NCBI GenBank assembly: GCA_934401915.1
Contig: CAKRSV010000002.1
Location: forward strand, 124,001 to 188,000
DNA: 64,000 nucleotides
DNA from: an uncultured Lachnospiraceae bacterium
Lineage (GTDB): Bacteria; Bacillota; Clostridia; Lachnospirales; Lachnospiraceae
Direction: 5' to 3'
The notes under the pieces were generated by a model. That model was not told the DNA's origin and made no database searches. It saw only the letters and a list, made by a program, of their open reading frames with translations. This document shows positions 27,829 through 36,770 of the stretch, piece by piece (the stretch's first letter is position 1; each line of letters opens with the position of its first letter). A program made the position numbers and the translations under genes.

Positions 27829-28176
27829 ATGGAAAAGTGTATGGAAGATGATTTCAAAGTGATTGACAATTACCTGATGATAAGGCTGCCGGACGAGATC
27901 GATCATCACAAATCGATCGACATCAGTACGAGGGCGGATCGATTTATCCTGTCCAGGAAGGTGGGGAACGTTGTGTTTGATTTTGAGAGGACAACCTTTA
28001 TGGACAGCTCCGGGATCGGGGTCATCATCGGCCGCTACCGCAAGATCTCGTGCTTCGGCGGGCGGGTGTATGCGATCAACGCGGACAGCAGGATCCGCAG
28101 GATCCTGCTGCTTTCCGGGCTTCAGAACATCGTGGAGATCATGGATGAAAAGCAGCAGGAGGAAACCTGTCTGTAG
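27829..28176 (+). CDS. spoIIAA: Anti-sigma F factor antagonist SpoIIAA
   Basis: SpoIIAA is the STAS-domain protein whose dephosphorylated form frees sigma F in the forespore. This 115-residue copy has the phosphorylated serine motif FMDSSGIGVIIGRY near residues 57-70. It heads spoIIAA-spoIIAB-sigF, the standard order. Start uncertain: ATG 27829 and ATG 27841 are in frame, with AAAAGGAGG at 27807-27815. Confidence 0.95.
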   Translation: MEKCMEDDFKVIDNYLMIRLPDEIDHHKSIDISTRADRFILSRKVGNVVFDFERTTFMDSSGIGVIIGRYRKISCFGGRVYAINADSRIRRILLLSGLQNIVEIMDEKQQEETCL

Positions 28177-28216
28177 AAGAGGAAAAGATGAAAAAGAGCA
28201 AAAAGGGGAATGGACA

Positions 28217-28708
28217 ATGATTGAGGTTATGGAGAAGAAGGAAGCAGCAGGGTGCGGCGTGAACGAAATGAGATTGGAATTTTCGGCGCTGTCCAACAAT
28301 GAAGCGTTTGCAAGGATGGCGGTAGCGGCCTTTATCATGCCGCTCAATCCGACGCTGGAGGAGATCTCAGACGTCAAGACGGCGGTGTCGGAGGCGGTCA
28401 CGAACGCGGTGATCCACGGCTATGAGAACCGGAACAGCACGGCGGACAAGATCTACATGATGTGCAGCATCCGTAAGGATGTGCTCGAGGTGGAGGTGGA
28501 GGACCGCGGCGTTGGCATTGAGGATGTGCCGCGGGCGATGGAACCGCTTTTTACAACGAAGCCGGAGATGGACCGCTCCGGGATGGGCTTTGCCTTTATG
28601 GAGGCCTTCATGGACAATCTGGAGGTACATTCCATACGGGATGCGGGGACGAAGGTGCGGATGCACAAGAAGATAGGGATCAGCTCCTGGATCGACTGCG
28701 AGGAATAG
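28217..28708 (+). CDS. spoIIAB: Anti-sigma F factor / serine kinase SpoIIAB
   Basis: SpoIIAB binds sigma F and phosphorylates SpoIIAA. The 163-residue product has the GHKL ATP-binding motifs: N-box EAVTNAVIHGYEN near residue 60, G1 DRGVGIED near 97, and G2 SGMGFAFMEA near 123. It is slightly longer at the N-terminus than the Bacillus protein; an in-frame ATG at 28229 would shorten it by four residues. The gene sits four bases before sigF. Confidence 0.95.
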   Translation: MIEVMEKKEAAGCGVNEMRLEFSALSNNEAFARMAVAAFIMPLNPTLEEISDVKTAVSEAVTNAVIHGYENRNSTADKIYMMCSIRKDVLEVEVEDRGVGIEDVPRAMEPLFTTKPEMDRSGMGFAFMEAFMDNLEVHSIRDAGTKVRMHKKIGISSWIDCEE

Positions 28709-28711
28709 CCG

Positions 28712-29494
28712 ATGGAAGAGACTGCCGTACTTATAGAACGATCACAGGCAGGAGATAAAACGGCAAGAGAGAAACTGATAGAGGAAAATCTGGGATTGGT
28801 GCGTCATATCGTCAAGCGCTTTATCGGGCGCGGCTACGACGCTGAGGATCTGTTTCAGATAGGATGTATTGGACTGATGAAAGCGATCGATAAGTTTGAT
28901 CTGAGCTTTGCAGTCCGTTTTTCTACCTATGCGGTCCCCATGATCCAGGGGGAGATCAAACGCTTTCTGCGGGACGACGGGATGGTGAAGGTGAGCAGGA
29001 CGCTCAAGGAAAATGCGTTCCGGATCCGGCAGGTCACACAGCGGCTTTTGCAGGAACTGGGACGGGATCCGACCATGCAGGAGCTTGCAGACGCATCCGG
29101 GCTTTTGCAGGAAGATATCGTGATGGCGCTGGATGCGAGCGTGGAGGTCGAATCGATCTACAAGTCGGTGTATCAGTCCGATGGGAGCGAGATCTATCTG
29201 GTGGATCAGGTGATCGGCCAGAACGGCGGCGTCGGACGGTCTGCCATGGGGCAGGAGGGTCTGTGCGGCAGCGGGATCTGCGAGGATCCCGAAAAGGAGC
29301 GGATTTTGGATCACATGCTGCTCTCCCAGCTTCTTGAGGGGCTGGATGAGCGGGAGAGAGAGCTGATCCGCATGCGCTATTTTCAGGACAAGACGCAGGT
29401 GGAGGTGGCCAGATATATGGGGATCAGCCAGGTGCAGGTCAGCCGTATGGAAAAGAAGATCCTGTGCCGGATGCGGGCGCGCGCCAGGGAATGA
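28712..29494 (+). CDS. sigF: RNA polymerase sigma-F factor
   Basis: Sigma F starts the forespore transcription programme. The 260-residue product has sigma-70 regions 2 (AEDLFQIGCIGLMKAIDKF), 3 (VKVSRTLKENAFRIRQ) and 4 (KTQVEVARYMGISQVQVSRM). Its position directly behind spoIIAB identifies it as sigF and not sigG. A loop rich in Gly and Gln near residues 168-188, between regions 3 and 4, is longer than in Bacillus. It converges on spoVAC with no spare bases between the stop codons. Confidence 0.96.
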   Translation: MEETAVLIERSQAGDKTAREKLIEENLGLVRHIVKRFIGRGYDAEDLFQIGCIGLMKAIDKFDLSFAVRFSTYAVPMIQGEIKRFLRDDGMVKVSRTLKENAFRIRQVTQRLLQELGRDPTMQELADASGLLQEDIVMALDASVEVESIYKSVYQSDGSEIYLVDQVIGQNGGVGRSAMGQEGLCGSGICEDPEKERILDHMLLSQLLEGLDERERELIRMRYFQDKTQVEVARYMGISQVQVSRMEKKILCRMRARARE

Positions 29495-29509
29495 TCATCC
29501 CATTCCCTG
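29485..29509. terminator. Hairpin spanning the sigF and spoVAC stop codons
   Basis: CAGGGAATG (29485-29493) and CATTCCCTG (29501-29509) form a 9-base stem around the adjoining stop codons. There is no clear T tract, so it may act as an RNA-stability hairpin more than a terminator. Confidence 0.45.
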
Positions 29510-29986
29510 CACCAGGCCGAGCAGCGTGCCAATCCAGTAGACGAGACCGAGGATCCAGCTTGTCAGGATCCCGTAGAGGATGACCGGGCCTGCGATTGTG
29601 AAGATCTTGCAGCCGATACCAAAGACCTGCCCCTCCTTCTGGTATTCGATCGCCGCAGAGGCGATCGAGTTTGCAAAACCGGTGATCGGGACCAGTGCGC
29701 CGGCGCCGCCCCATTCAACCAGCTTATGGTATACGTTGAAGCCGGTCAGCAGGACGCTTACGAGCACTAAGAGCATGGAGCACCACGAACCGGCTGTCTC
29801 CTTGTCAAGTCCCATGCTGCCCGTGGCGAAGCTCAGGATCGCCTGACCGATCAGGCAGATGATCCCGCCGAGTACAAACGCTTTTACCGTCCGGCAGAAC
29901 ATACTGTATCTGGGCGTGACCTTTTCTACGTGCTTCTGGTATTCGGCTTCTTTTTTCTGTTGCGGTGTCTGTGGATTTGAATTCAT
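29495..29986 (-). CDS. spoVAC: Stage V sporulation protein AC
   Basis: SpoVAC is a membrane protein of the channel that moves dipicolinic acid into the forespore and releases it in germination. The 163-residue product has four membrane helices and the family segments CRTVKAFVLGGIICLIGQA and GGAGALVPITGFANSIASAA. Gene order on this strand is spoVAA-spoVAB-spoVAC. spoVAD and spoVAE, usually next, lie 15-20 kb away. Confidence 0.95.
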   Translation of the reverse strand: MNSNPQTPQQKKEAEYQKHVEKVTPRYSMFCRTVKAFVLGGIICLIGQAILSFATGSMGLDKETAGSWCSMLLVLVSVLLTGFNVYHKLVEWGGAGALVPITGFANSIASAAIEYQKEGQVFGIGCKIFTIAGPVILYGILTSWILGLVYWIGTLLGLVQGMG

Positions 29987-30052
29987 CGTTTCTGTGTTCC
30001 TCCTTTTGAGTCAATCAATGTTATAATAGAACAGGAGGCTGTCCTGACCGGA

Positions 30053-30547
30053 CTATTTTACGGTCAGGAACAACTCCTGGGTAAAGTAGATCAGACTGCC
30101 GGCGAGCTTGCCGAGGGCGATGCCGAGGATGGCAAAGCCAAGACCGTGCCGGAAACCGATCCGCCTTGCAAAGATCGGGATCGTGTCCAGCATCTCTGCG
30201 ATGGCGAGGGCAAGGCAGCCGACGAAGATGCCGGAAAAGGTGCCGATCAGGATGAGCAGCACCGTGCCAAGAAGTCGCCAGACGCCCTCGGTCGCCTTGC
30301 CGAAGAGCTGATGGGAGAGAACGAAGTCCCCGACCATCGACAGGTCGGTAAAGACGCTGAAAAAGTCGCCGGTCAGCGTGCCGAGCACGACCATCTCCTC
30401 CAGGACAAAGATCTTGCGCGCCACGTGCATTTTTCCGGCAAAGCGGGGGATCAGGCCGACCGAGATCAGGACGGTAAAGACGCCGCCGGATACGATCAGC
30501 CCCGAACTCAGGCCGATGATCGCGAGAAAAAGCTGCTTAAGGAACAT
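30053..30547 (-). CDS. spoVAB: Stage V sporulation protein AB
   Basis: This 164-residue membrane protein has about five hydrophobic helices and SpoVAB segments such as SGGVFTVLISVGLIPRFAGK and ALAIAEMLDTIPIFARRIG. ATG 30547 is preferred over the TTG just before it. It overlaps the end of spoVAA by 11 bases. It forms part of the dipicolinate transport apparatus of the inner forespore membrane. Confidence 0.93.
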   Translation of the reverse strand: MFLKQLFLAIIGLSSGLIVSGGVFTVLISVGLIPRFAGKMHVARKIFVLEEMVVLGTLTGDFFSVFTDLSMVGDFVLSHQLFGKATEGVWRLLGTVLLILIGTFSGIFVGCLALAIAEMLDTIPIFARRIGFRHGLGFAILGIALGKLAGSLIYFTQELFLTVK

Positions 30548-31175
30548 CAATGGTCTTGCCCTCCCTGTCTGCTGTCTCGATCAGCGCTTTGTTGACGTCC
30601 TGCTCATAGACGCGCATCTCGACCTCGATGGGCGTAGGATCTTTGGTGATGCGCCGCCCGCCGATGTGGTTGAAGAACAGGATGATACCGATGGCAAGTC
30701 CGATGGAGTAGCAAAGCTCCAGAACGGTGTAGCCGTCGCTCTCGGCACCCATGACTATCTCATGGATCCGCGTAAAGACGTCGGTGATGCCGATGTCGTT
30801 GTGGAAGGCCATGATCGTGAATGAGGTGCCAAAGAAGCTGATGGCTGCCACGAAGATCAGCTTGAGCGTCTGCAACGGCCCCTTGTGCCGGTCAACGCGG
30901 ATGCGTTCAATAAGCGTGTCTGTCTCTCCGAGCGATTCCACGCTGGCGTTCGGATAGAGCTTTTCGATCTCCTCGATGACCTTCATCAGGCTGATGACCT
31001 GCCGTTTGGGCTGGCCGTCCCGGAAGGTGTGCAGGGGAATACTCTTGACGCGCGCAAGTACCTGGGGATCGCTGCACTGAAGTTTGCCAAGATCGCTGAC
31101 GTGGACGTCGTCGGTCTGCAGTTCCACATTCTGTTCTGCTTTGATATAGATGGTAACTTTTTTGTTTTCTGCCAT
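30537..31175 (-). CDS. spoVAA: Stage V sporulation protein AA
   Basis: The 212-residue product fits SpoVAA: a soluble N-terminal domain (residues 1-100) with KVTIYIKAEQNVEL and DTLIERIRVDRHKGPLQ, then two membrane helices (about 103-130 and 155-175). It is the first gene of the spoVAA-AB-AC operon. The minus-strand sequence upstream holds a candidate sigma-G/F promoter. Confidence 0.93.
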   Translation of the reverse strand: MAENKKVTIYIKAEQNVELQTDDVHVSDLGKLQCSDPQVLARVKSIPLHTFRDGQPKRQVISLMKVIEEIEKLYPNASVESLGETDTLIERIRVDRHKGPLQTLKLIFVAAISFFGTSFTIMAFHNDIGITDVFTRIHEIVMGAESDGYTVLELCYSIGLAIGIILFFNHIGGRRITKDPTPIEVEMRVYEQDVNKALIETADREGKTIDVP

Positions 31176-31215
31176 GATTTTCTCCGTTTTGATAGATTCG
31201 GAAAGCCGTTTGGTT

Positions 31216-31244
31216 TAGTATGCCGCAAAAGGGGAAAAATATGT
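31216..31244 (-). promoter_or_regulatory. Candidate forespore (sigma G/F) promoter for spoVAA-AB-AC
   Basis: On the minus strand ACATAT (31239-31244), 16 bases and CATACTA (31216-31222) resemble the sigma-G consensus; the -10 is exact and the -35 weak. It is 41 bases before the spoVAA start. Confidence 0.6.
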
Positions 31245-31254
31245 GTAAACCCCA

Positions 31255-31283
31255 TTGACAAACATATGTTCTGATAGCAAAAT
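31255..31283 (+). promoter_or_regulatory. SOS-type promoter with LexA-like box before the Y-family polymerase
   Basis: TTGACA (31255-31260) overlaps CAAACATATGTTCT (31259-31272), which differs from the Bacillus LexA/DinR box CGAACATATGTTCG at two positions. A weak -10 (CAAAAT, 31278-31283) lies 17 bases on. This would place the polymerase under DNA-damage control. Confidence 0.65.
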
Positions 31284-31343
31284 AAAAGGAAAGACAGATG
31301 ACGGGGCAGGCAGGAAAGAGCGGAGAAGGGAGCGGAGACGAAG

Positions 31344-32867
31344 ATGAAGGAACGTTTTTATATAGCGATCGATCTGAAATCATTCTTTGCATCGGTGGAG
31401 TGTCAGGAGAGAGAGCTGGATCCGTTGGGAACAAACCTGGTGGTGGCGGATCAGAGCCGCACGGAGAAGACCATCTGTCTGGCGGTCTCGCCCTCCCTGA
31501 AGGCATACGGGATCCCGGGGCGCGCGAGACTGTTCGAGGTCGTGCAGCGGGTGAAGGAGGTCAACGCGGAGCGCCGGAGGAAAAACCATGGACGGGAATT
31601 TGCCGGGACTTCGACGGACGCGGAAAAGCTCAGGCAGCACCCGGAGCTGGAACTGGACTATATCGTTGCCCCGCCCCGCATGGCAAAGTATAAGGAATAC
31701 AGCAAGAAGATCTACAATATATATATGAAGTATGTGGCGCCGGAGGACACCCATGTGTATTCGATCGACGAGGTGTTCATGGATGTGTCGGCGTATCTGG
31801 ATACCTACGGCTGTACGCCGCGCGAGCTGGCGAAACGGATGATAAGCGACGTGTATAAGTCGACCGGGATCACGGCGACGGCGGGCATCGGCACAAACCT
31901 GTATCTGTGCAAGGTCGCGATGGACGTCTGGGCGAAGCATGTTCCGGCGGACGAGGACGGCGTGCGCATTGCGGAGCTTGACGAGCGCTCTTACCGGATC
32001 CAGCTCTGGGATCACAGGCCGCTCACGGACTTCTGGCGCGTAGGGCCGGGGTACGCGAAGAAATTGCAGGAAAACGGAATGTACACCATGGGGGATGTGG
32101 CGAGGTGCTCCATTGGGGATGCGAGAAGCTACCAGAATGAAGACCTGCTCTACCGGCTGTTCGGCGTCAACGCGGAGCTGCTGATCGACCATGCCTGGGG
32201 CTGGGAGCCGTGTACGATCGAGGAGATCAAGAGATACCGGCCGGAGACGAACAGCATCAGCTCCGGACAGGTGCTCAAGTGCCCCTACGACGCAGAAAAA
32301 GCGAAGCTGATCGTGCGGGAGATGACGGATCTTCTGGTGCTGGATCTGGTGGAAAAGGGACTGGTGACAGACCAGCTTGTGCTGACGATCGGCTATGACG
32401 TCGAATGTCTTCTGGATCCGGCGCGCAGGAAACAGTACCGGGGCGAGATCAGCGTCGACCGCTACGGGCGCAAAGTGCCAAAGCACGCCCACGGGAGCGC
32501 GAATCTGACAAGGAGCACCTCCTCCACCAGACGCATCATGGATGCGGTGATGGAGCTGTACGACCGTATCATAGATGAAAAGCTGCTGGTGAGGCGCGTG
32601 ACGATCGCCGCCTGTCATCTGGCGGAGGAGAGCCGGGCACAGCAGGAGGAAGAATACGAACAGCTCGACCTTTTCACGGATTATACGCAGGTGCAGGAGG
32701 AGAGAGAGGAGCAGGCACGCGAGGATGAAAAAGAAAGGCAGCTCCAGCACGCGGTGCTCGACATCAAGAAGAAGTATGGTAAGAATGCGATCCTCAAGGG
32801 GATGAACTTCGTGGAGGGCGCGACGACCATCGAGAGAAACGGGCAGATCGGAGGACATAAGGCTTGA
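31344..32867 (+). CDS. Y-family DNA polymerase (DinB/UmuC type)
   Basis: This 507-residue protein is an error-prone translesion polymerase. It has the N-terminal catalytic Asp segment (FYIAIDLKSFFASVECQERE), the second acidic motif YSIDEVFMDVS near residue 137, and the helix-hairpin-helix segment VGPGYAKKLQENG near 235. It is longer than DinB and has an insertion near residues 75-115 plus an acidic C-terminal tail with QLDLFTDY, a plausible sliding-clamp-binding motif. A LexA-like box lies upstream and a YolD-like gene follows. Confidence 0.92.
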   Translation: MKERFYIAIDLKSFFASVECQERELDPLGTNLVVADQSRTEKTICLAVSPSLKAYGIPGRARLFEVVQRVKEVNAERRRKNHGREFAGTSTDAEKLRQHPELELDYIVAPPRMAKYKEYSKKIYNIYMKYVAPEDTHVYSIDEVFMDVSAYLDTYGCTPRELAKRMISDVYKSTGITATAGIGTNLYLCKVAMDVWAKHVPADEDGVRIAELDERSYRIQLWDHRPLTDFWRVGPGYAKKLQENGMYTMGDVARCSIGDARSYQNEDLLYRLFGVNAELLIDHAWGWEPCTIEEIKRYRPETNSISSGQVLKCPYDAEKAKLIVREMTDLLVLDLVEKGLVTDQLVLTIGYDVECLLDPARRKQYRGEISVDRYGRKVPKHAHGSANLTRSTSSTRRIMDAVMELYDRIIDEKLLVRRVTIAACHLAEESRAQQEEEYEQLDLFTDYTQVQEEREEQAREDEKERQLQHAVLDIKKKYGKNAILKGMNFVEGATTIERNGQIGGHKA

Positions 32868-32872
32868 AAAAT

Positions 32873-33076
32873 ATGGATAGGGATTGCAGAAAGGGAAAAT
32901 ATGATGATATGATAGGAATGGTACATCATCAGTCGGCAACCAGACCACATATGTCACTCCATGACAGGGCAGCCCAGTTCGCCCCGTTCGCTCCGCTGAA
33001 AGGTCACGACGGACAGGACGCAGACGAGCCGCAGGAGGAACCGGAGAGTAAGAGGGAATGGGAAGAGGAATTGTGA
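32873..33076 (+). CDS. YolD-like family protein
   Basis: This 67-residue protein carries the segment MSLHDRAAQFAPFAPLKGHD typical of small YolD-like proteins found next to Y-family polymerases. Its start lies six bases after the polymerase stop; a TTG at 32864 overlapping that stop is an alternative. The C-terminal half is Glu-rich and shorter than usual. The pairing suggests a polymerase partner, although its function is not established. Confidence 0.8.
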   Translation: MDRDCRKGKYDDMIGMVHHQSATRPHMSLHDRAAQFAPFAPLKGHDGQDADEPQEEPESKREWEEEL

Positions 33077-33103
33077 CTCAGCAGAAGTGGAGACAGAAAG
33101 AGT

Positions 33104-34282
33104 ATGCAGTATAGAAATGACAGAAATGGGAAGCCGATCTCCATTTTGGGATACGGCTGTATGCGCTTTTCAAAAAAGGGAAACAGCATCGATCTGGAAA
33201 AGACCGAGCGGGAAGTGATGACGGCGATCCAGAGCGGCGTGAACTATCTGGATACGGCGTATATCTATCCGGGGAGCGAGGCAGCTCTCGGCGAGATACT
33301 GAAGAGAAACCAGTGCAGGGAGAGCGTGTCGATCGCGACCAAACTTCCCCAGTATCTGATCAAGTCCGAGGCGGCGCTTGACAAGTATTTCAACGAGCAG
33401 CTCAAACGGCTGCAGACGGACTACATAGATTATTATCTGATGCACATGCTCACGGACATCGCAGCATGGGAAAAGTTATGTAAACTTGGAATCGAAGACT
33501 GGATCCGGCGCAAGAAGGAGGAGGGGAAGATCCGCAACCTGGGCTTCTCCTTCCACGGAAATACGGAGATGTTTTTGCAGATCCTGAACGCATACGACTG
33601 GGATTTCTGCCAGATCCAGTATAACTATATGGATGAACACAGCCAGGCGGGCAGGAAGGGACTGGAGGCGGCAGCCGCCAAAAAGATACCGGTCATTATC
33701 ATGGAACCCCTTCGGGGCGGAAAGCTGGTAGACCTTCTGCCAGAGCATGCCAAGACGCTGATCCGCGAGGACGAGCGCGGCTGGACGCCGGCAGAGTGGG
33801 CGTTCCGGTGGCTGTGGAACCAGCCGGAGGTCACCTGCGTTTTGTCCGGGATGAACTCGCTTCCGATGGTGGAGGAGAATGTGCGGATCGCCGGAGAGGT
33901 GCAGACCGGCGAGATGACAGCGCGCGACTTTGCGACGATTGAGGCGGTCAAGGCGGAGATCAACCGGAATATCAAGGTGGGCTGTACGGGCTGCGCCTAC
34001 TGTATGCCCTGCCCGAAAGGGGTGGATATCCCCACGGCATTCCGGTGCTACAACCGCATGTACACGGAGAACCGCAATGCGGGAAGGCTTGAGTATATGC
34101 AGATCGTCAGCCTGCAAAAGGAGATGAGCGACATCCGTAACTGTGTGGAGTGCGGCAAATGCGAGATGCACTGTCCACAGCATCTTCCGATCCGGCAGAA
34201 ACTGAAAGAGGCGCAGAGAGAGCTTCAGCCCTGGTACTACCGGGTGGCGATCAGGGTGATACGGGTGTTCAAATTCTGGTAA
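33104..34282 (+). CDS. Aldo/keto reductase with two 4Fe-4S motifs
   Basis: This 392-residue protein has an aldo/keto reductase barrel (GYGCMRFSKKG, DTAYIYPGSEAALG, the YLMHML strand, MEPLRGGKLVD). A C-terminal ferredoxin-like domain follows with CTGCAYCMPCP near residue 290 and CVECGKCEMHCP near 345. The family is common in anaerobes and probably couples a NAD(P)H or ferredoxin redox step to a carbonyl substrate, which is unknown. It is 27 bases after the YolD-like gene but is probably not functionally tied to it. Confidence 0.9.
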   Translation: MQYRNDRNGKPISILGYGCMRFSKKGNSIDLEKTEREVMTAIQSGVNYLDTAYIYPGSEAALGEILKRNQCRESVSIATKLPQYLIKSEAALDKYFNEQLKRLQTDYIDYYLMHMLTDIAAWEKLCKLGIEDWIRRKKEEGKIRNLGFSFHGNTEMFLQILNAYDWDFCQIQYNYMDEHSQAGRKGLEAAAAKKIPVIIMEPLRGGKLVDLLPEHAKTLIREDERGWTPAEWAFRWLWNQPEVTCVLSGMNSLPMVEENVRIAGEVQTGEMTARDFATIEAVKAEINRNIKVGCTGCAYCMPCPKGVDIPTAFRCYNRMYTENRNAGRLEYMQIVSLQKEMSDIRNCVECGKCEMHCPQHLPIRQKLKEAQRELQPWYYRVAIRVIRVFKFW

Positions 34283-34289
34283 CAGACAG

Positions 34290-34322
34290 GCGGCATATCA
34301 GCACTTCTGATGTGCCGCTTTG
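34290..34322 (+). terminator. Putative terminator after the aldo/keto reductase
   Basis: GCGGCATATCA (34290-34300) pairs with TGATGTGCCGC (34308-34318), with one G-U pair. The T run is short. Confidence 0.55.
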
Positions 34323-34373
34323 AGTGGGAGAACCCACATCCGGAAGAGGAAGCAATAGAAAGCGGGTGCAGAG

Positions 34374-35333
34374 TTGATCAAGGTAGATCTGATCACCGGA
34401 TTTTTGGGATCCGGCAAGACAACATTTATAAAGAAATACGCAGCCCATCTGGTGGAGCAGGGAAAGCGGATCTGTATTCTGGAGAACGATTTCGGGGCAG
34501 TAAACGTGGACATGCTTCTTTTGCAGGACATCATGGGCGAGAACTGCGAGCTGGAGATGGTCGCGGGAGGGTGCGATGCGGACTGCCATAAGAGACGGTT
34601 CAAGACCAAGCTCATCTCCATGGGGATGCGGGGCTTTGACCGCGTGCTGATCGAACCCTCCGGGATCTTTGATGTGGATGAATTTTATGATTCGCTGCGG
34701 GAGGAGCCGCTCGACAGATGGTATGAGATCGGCAGTGTGATCACGATCGTGGACGCCGCCTTGCAGGAAAATCTCACGCAGGAGGCGGAATATCTTCTGG
34801 CATCCCAGCTTGCGGGCGCAGGCATCGTCCTGCTGAGCAAGGGAGAGCAGGTGGAGGCGGCGCGCAAGGAAAAGACCTGCGAGGATATCAACCGGGTGAT
34901 GGAGAAGTTCGGCTGCCCGAGGCGGTTCACGTACGGAAAAGACATTCTGGACAAGCCGTGGGATAAGCTGGGGCAGGAGGACTACGAGCGCGTGATGGAG
35001 AGCGGCTACCATGCGGAAAATATGCAGAAGCTGTGGTTCGACCAGAGAGACAGCTTCCAGTCCCTGTATTATATGCACGTGCGGATGAGCGGAGAAAAGC
35101 TGCAGGAGCTGGCAAAAGGACTGCTGAGCGATCCGGCGTGCGGTCATATCATCCGCATCAAGGGCTTCCTTGCAGACGGTAAGAGCGGATGGCTTGAGCT
35201 GAACGCGACGCGGGAGCAGTTTGAGATGAAGCCGGTGGAGAAAGGGCAGGAGGTTCTGATCGTCATCGGCGAAAATCTGGAGGAGCAGGTGATCGGAGAA
35301 CGGTTTGCTCCCTATATCGTGCAGGAACAGTGA
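34374..35333 (+). CDS. CobW/COG0523 family GTPase
   Basis: This 319-residue protein has the G3E GTPase P-loop GFLGSGKTTFIKKY at residues 9-22, the LENDFGAVNVD switch and EPSGIFDVDEF. COG0523 members are metallochaperones or cofactor-insertion GTPases. Most have a CxCC metal motif after the switch; here the site reads GGCDADCHKRRF, with two Cys in a C-x3-C spacing. The start is TTG 34374, since no ATG lies near and the P-loop follows directly. Metal and client are unknown. Confidence 0.85.
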   Translation: MIKVDLITGFLGSGKTTFIKKYAAHLVEQGKRICILENDFGAVNVDMLLLQDIMGENCELEMVAGGCDADCHKRRFKTKLISMGMRGFDRVLIEPSGIFDVDEFYDSLREEPLDRWYEIGSVITIVDAALQENLTQEAEYLLASQLAGAGIVLLSKGEQVEAARKEKTCEDINRVMEKFGCPRRFTYGKDILDKPWDKLGQEDYERVMESGYHAENMQKLWFDQRDSFQSLYYMHVRMSGEKLQELAKGLLSDPACGHIIRIKGFLADGKSGWLELNATREQFEMKPVEKGQEVLIVIGENLEEQVIGERFAPYIVQEQ

Positions 35334-35343
35334 GGAACAGGAT

Positions 35344-36759
35344 GTGAAGAAAACAGAACATGTGGTGAAGGTGGTACAGCCCGGATCCATCGCAGAAGAG
35401 ATGGAGATCTGTCCGGGGGATGTGCTGCTTGCCATCAATGATACGGAGATAGAGGATGTATTCGATTACCGGTATCTGATCAAGGATGAGTATGTCGAAG
35501 TTCTGATCCGCAAGCAGGATGGGGAAGAATGGCTTCTGGAGATCGATAAGGACTACGACGACGATCTGGGGATCACCTTTGAAAACGAGCTGATGAGCGA
35601 TTTCCGTTCGTGCAGCAACAAGTGCATCTTCTGCTTTATCGACCAGATGCCGCCGGGAATGCGAGAAAACCTGTATTTTAAGGACGACGACTCCAGACTG
35701 TCCTTTCTGCAGGGCAACTATATCACGCTCACCAATATGAAGGAGAAGGATATCGAGAGGATCATCCATATGCAGCTTGCGCCGATCAACATCTCCGTGC
35801 AGACCACCAACCCGGAGCTGCGCTGCAAGATGCTCAACAACCGTTTCGCGGGAGAAAAGCTGCACTTTCTGGATATGCTGTACGAGGGTCATGTGGAGAT
35901 GAACGGTCAGGTGGTGTGCTGCAAGGGCGTCAACGACGGGGAAGAGCTGCGGCGGACGATCGAGGATCTGATGAAATATCTGCCCTTTATGAGGAGCGTG
36001 TCGGTGGTTCCCGCCGGGATCACGAAGTACCGCGAAGGGCTGTTCCCGATCGAGCTTTTTGACAGCCGGGAGGCGGGAGAAGTCATTGATCTGGTGGAGA
36101 GCTACCAGCAGCAGTGCTACGAACAGTACGGCCTGCACTTTATCCATGCGAGCGACGAATGGTATATTCTGGCAGGCAGGGATTTCCCGGAGGAGGAGCG
36201 CTACGATGGATATATCCAGCTGGAGAACGGCGTGGGAATGATGCGCCTTTTCCGGGAGGAGTTCGCGCAGGCGCTGGAGAGCGCGGCTGCTGCCATGAAC
36301 GAGCAGGAGCGGCATGCCGTCAGAAGAAAGCTGGCGATCGCCACGGGGATGCTGACCGTCTCCACGATCCGGCTGTTTGCGGAGAAGGTCGAAGAGAAAT
36401 TCCCGGGGATCAAGATCCATGTATGCCCCATCCGCAATGACTTCTTCGGGGAGACGATCACGGTATCGGGACTCGTCACCGGGCAGGATCTGGTAGCGCA
36501 GCTTCTGGAGCGGCAGAAGGCGGGAGAAGACCTGGGAAAGGTGCTTCTGATCCCCTCGACGATGATCCGGAGCGGTGACCAGGTGTTTCTCGACGATATG
36601 AGCGTTGCGGAAGCTGAGAAGGCGCTGGGGATGCGGCTGGTGCCGGTGGAGTCCGGGGGAGCGGATTTTGTGAACGCCGTGTTGTCGGACGAATACCACA
36701 TGGAGCGGGAGAACGATAATTTCGTCTACGTGCAGGCATACGACAGAGAACAGGAATAG
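35344..36759 (+). CDS. DUF512 family radical-SAM-like protein
   Basis: This 471-residue protein has an N-terminal PDZ-like domain (KVVQPGSIAEEMEICPGDVL), then a Cys-rich radical SAM-like region (SCSNKCIFCFIDQMPPGMR, near residues 85-104), and the DUF512 domain to the end. The Cys spacing C-x3-C-x2-C fits 4Fe-4S binding. The family is widespread in Clostridia and has no proven reaction. GTG 35344 follows GAGGAACAGG. It lies 11 bases before the GTPase-nuclease gene and so may share its transcript. Confidence 0.88.
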   Translation: MKKTEHVVKVVQPGSIAEEMEICPGDVLLAINDTEIEDVFDYRYLIKDEYVEVLIRKQDGEEWLLEIDKDYDDDLGITFENELMSDFRSCSNKCIFCFIDQMPPGMRENLYFKDDDSRLSFLQGNYITLTNMKEKDIERIIHMQLAPINISVQTTNPELRCKMLNNRFAGEKLHFLDMLYEGHVEMNGQVVCCKGVNDGEELRRTIEDLMKYLPFMRSVSVVPAGITKYREGLFPIELFDSREAGEVIDLVESYQQQCYEQYGLHFIHASDEWYILAGRDFPEEERYDGYIQLENGVGMMRLFREEFAQALESAAAAMNEQERHAVRRKLAIATGMLTVSTIRLFAEKVEEKFPGIKIHVCPIRNDFFGETITVSGLVTGQDLVAQLLERQKAGEDLGKVLLIPSTMIRSGDQVFLDDMSVAEAEKALGMRLVPVESGGADFVNAVLSDEYHMERENDNFVYVQAYDREQE

Positions 36760-36770
36760 AGGGTACAGGG

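Noticed and set aside
31380..32957. Minus-strand open frame of 525 codons
   Set aside because: It is a shadow of the Y-family polymerase gene, whose motifs are clear on the plus strand.
35263..36699. Minus-strand open frame of 478 codons
   Set aside because: Shadow of the DUF512 gene; no family features on the minus strand.
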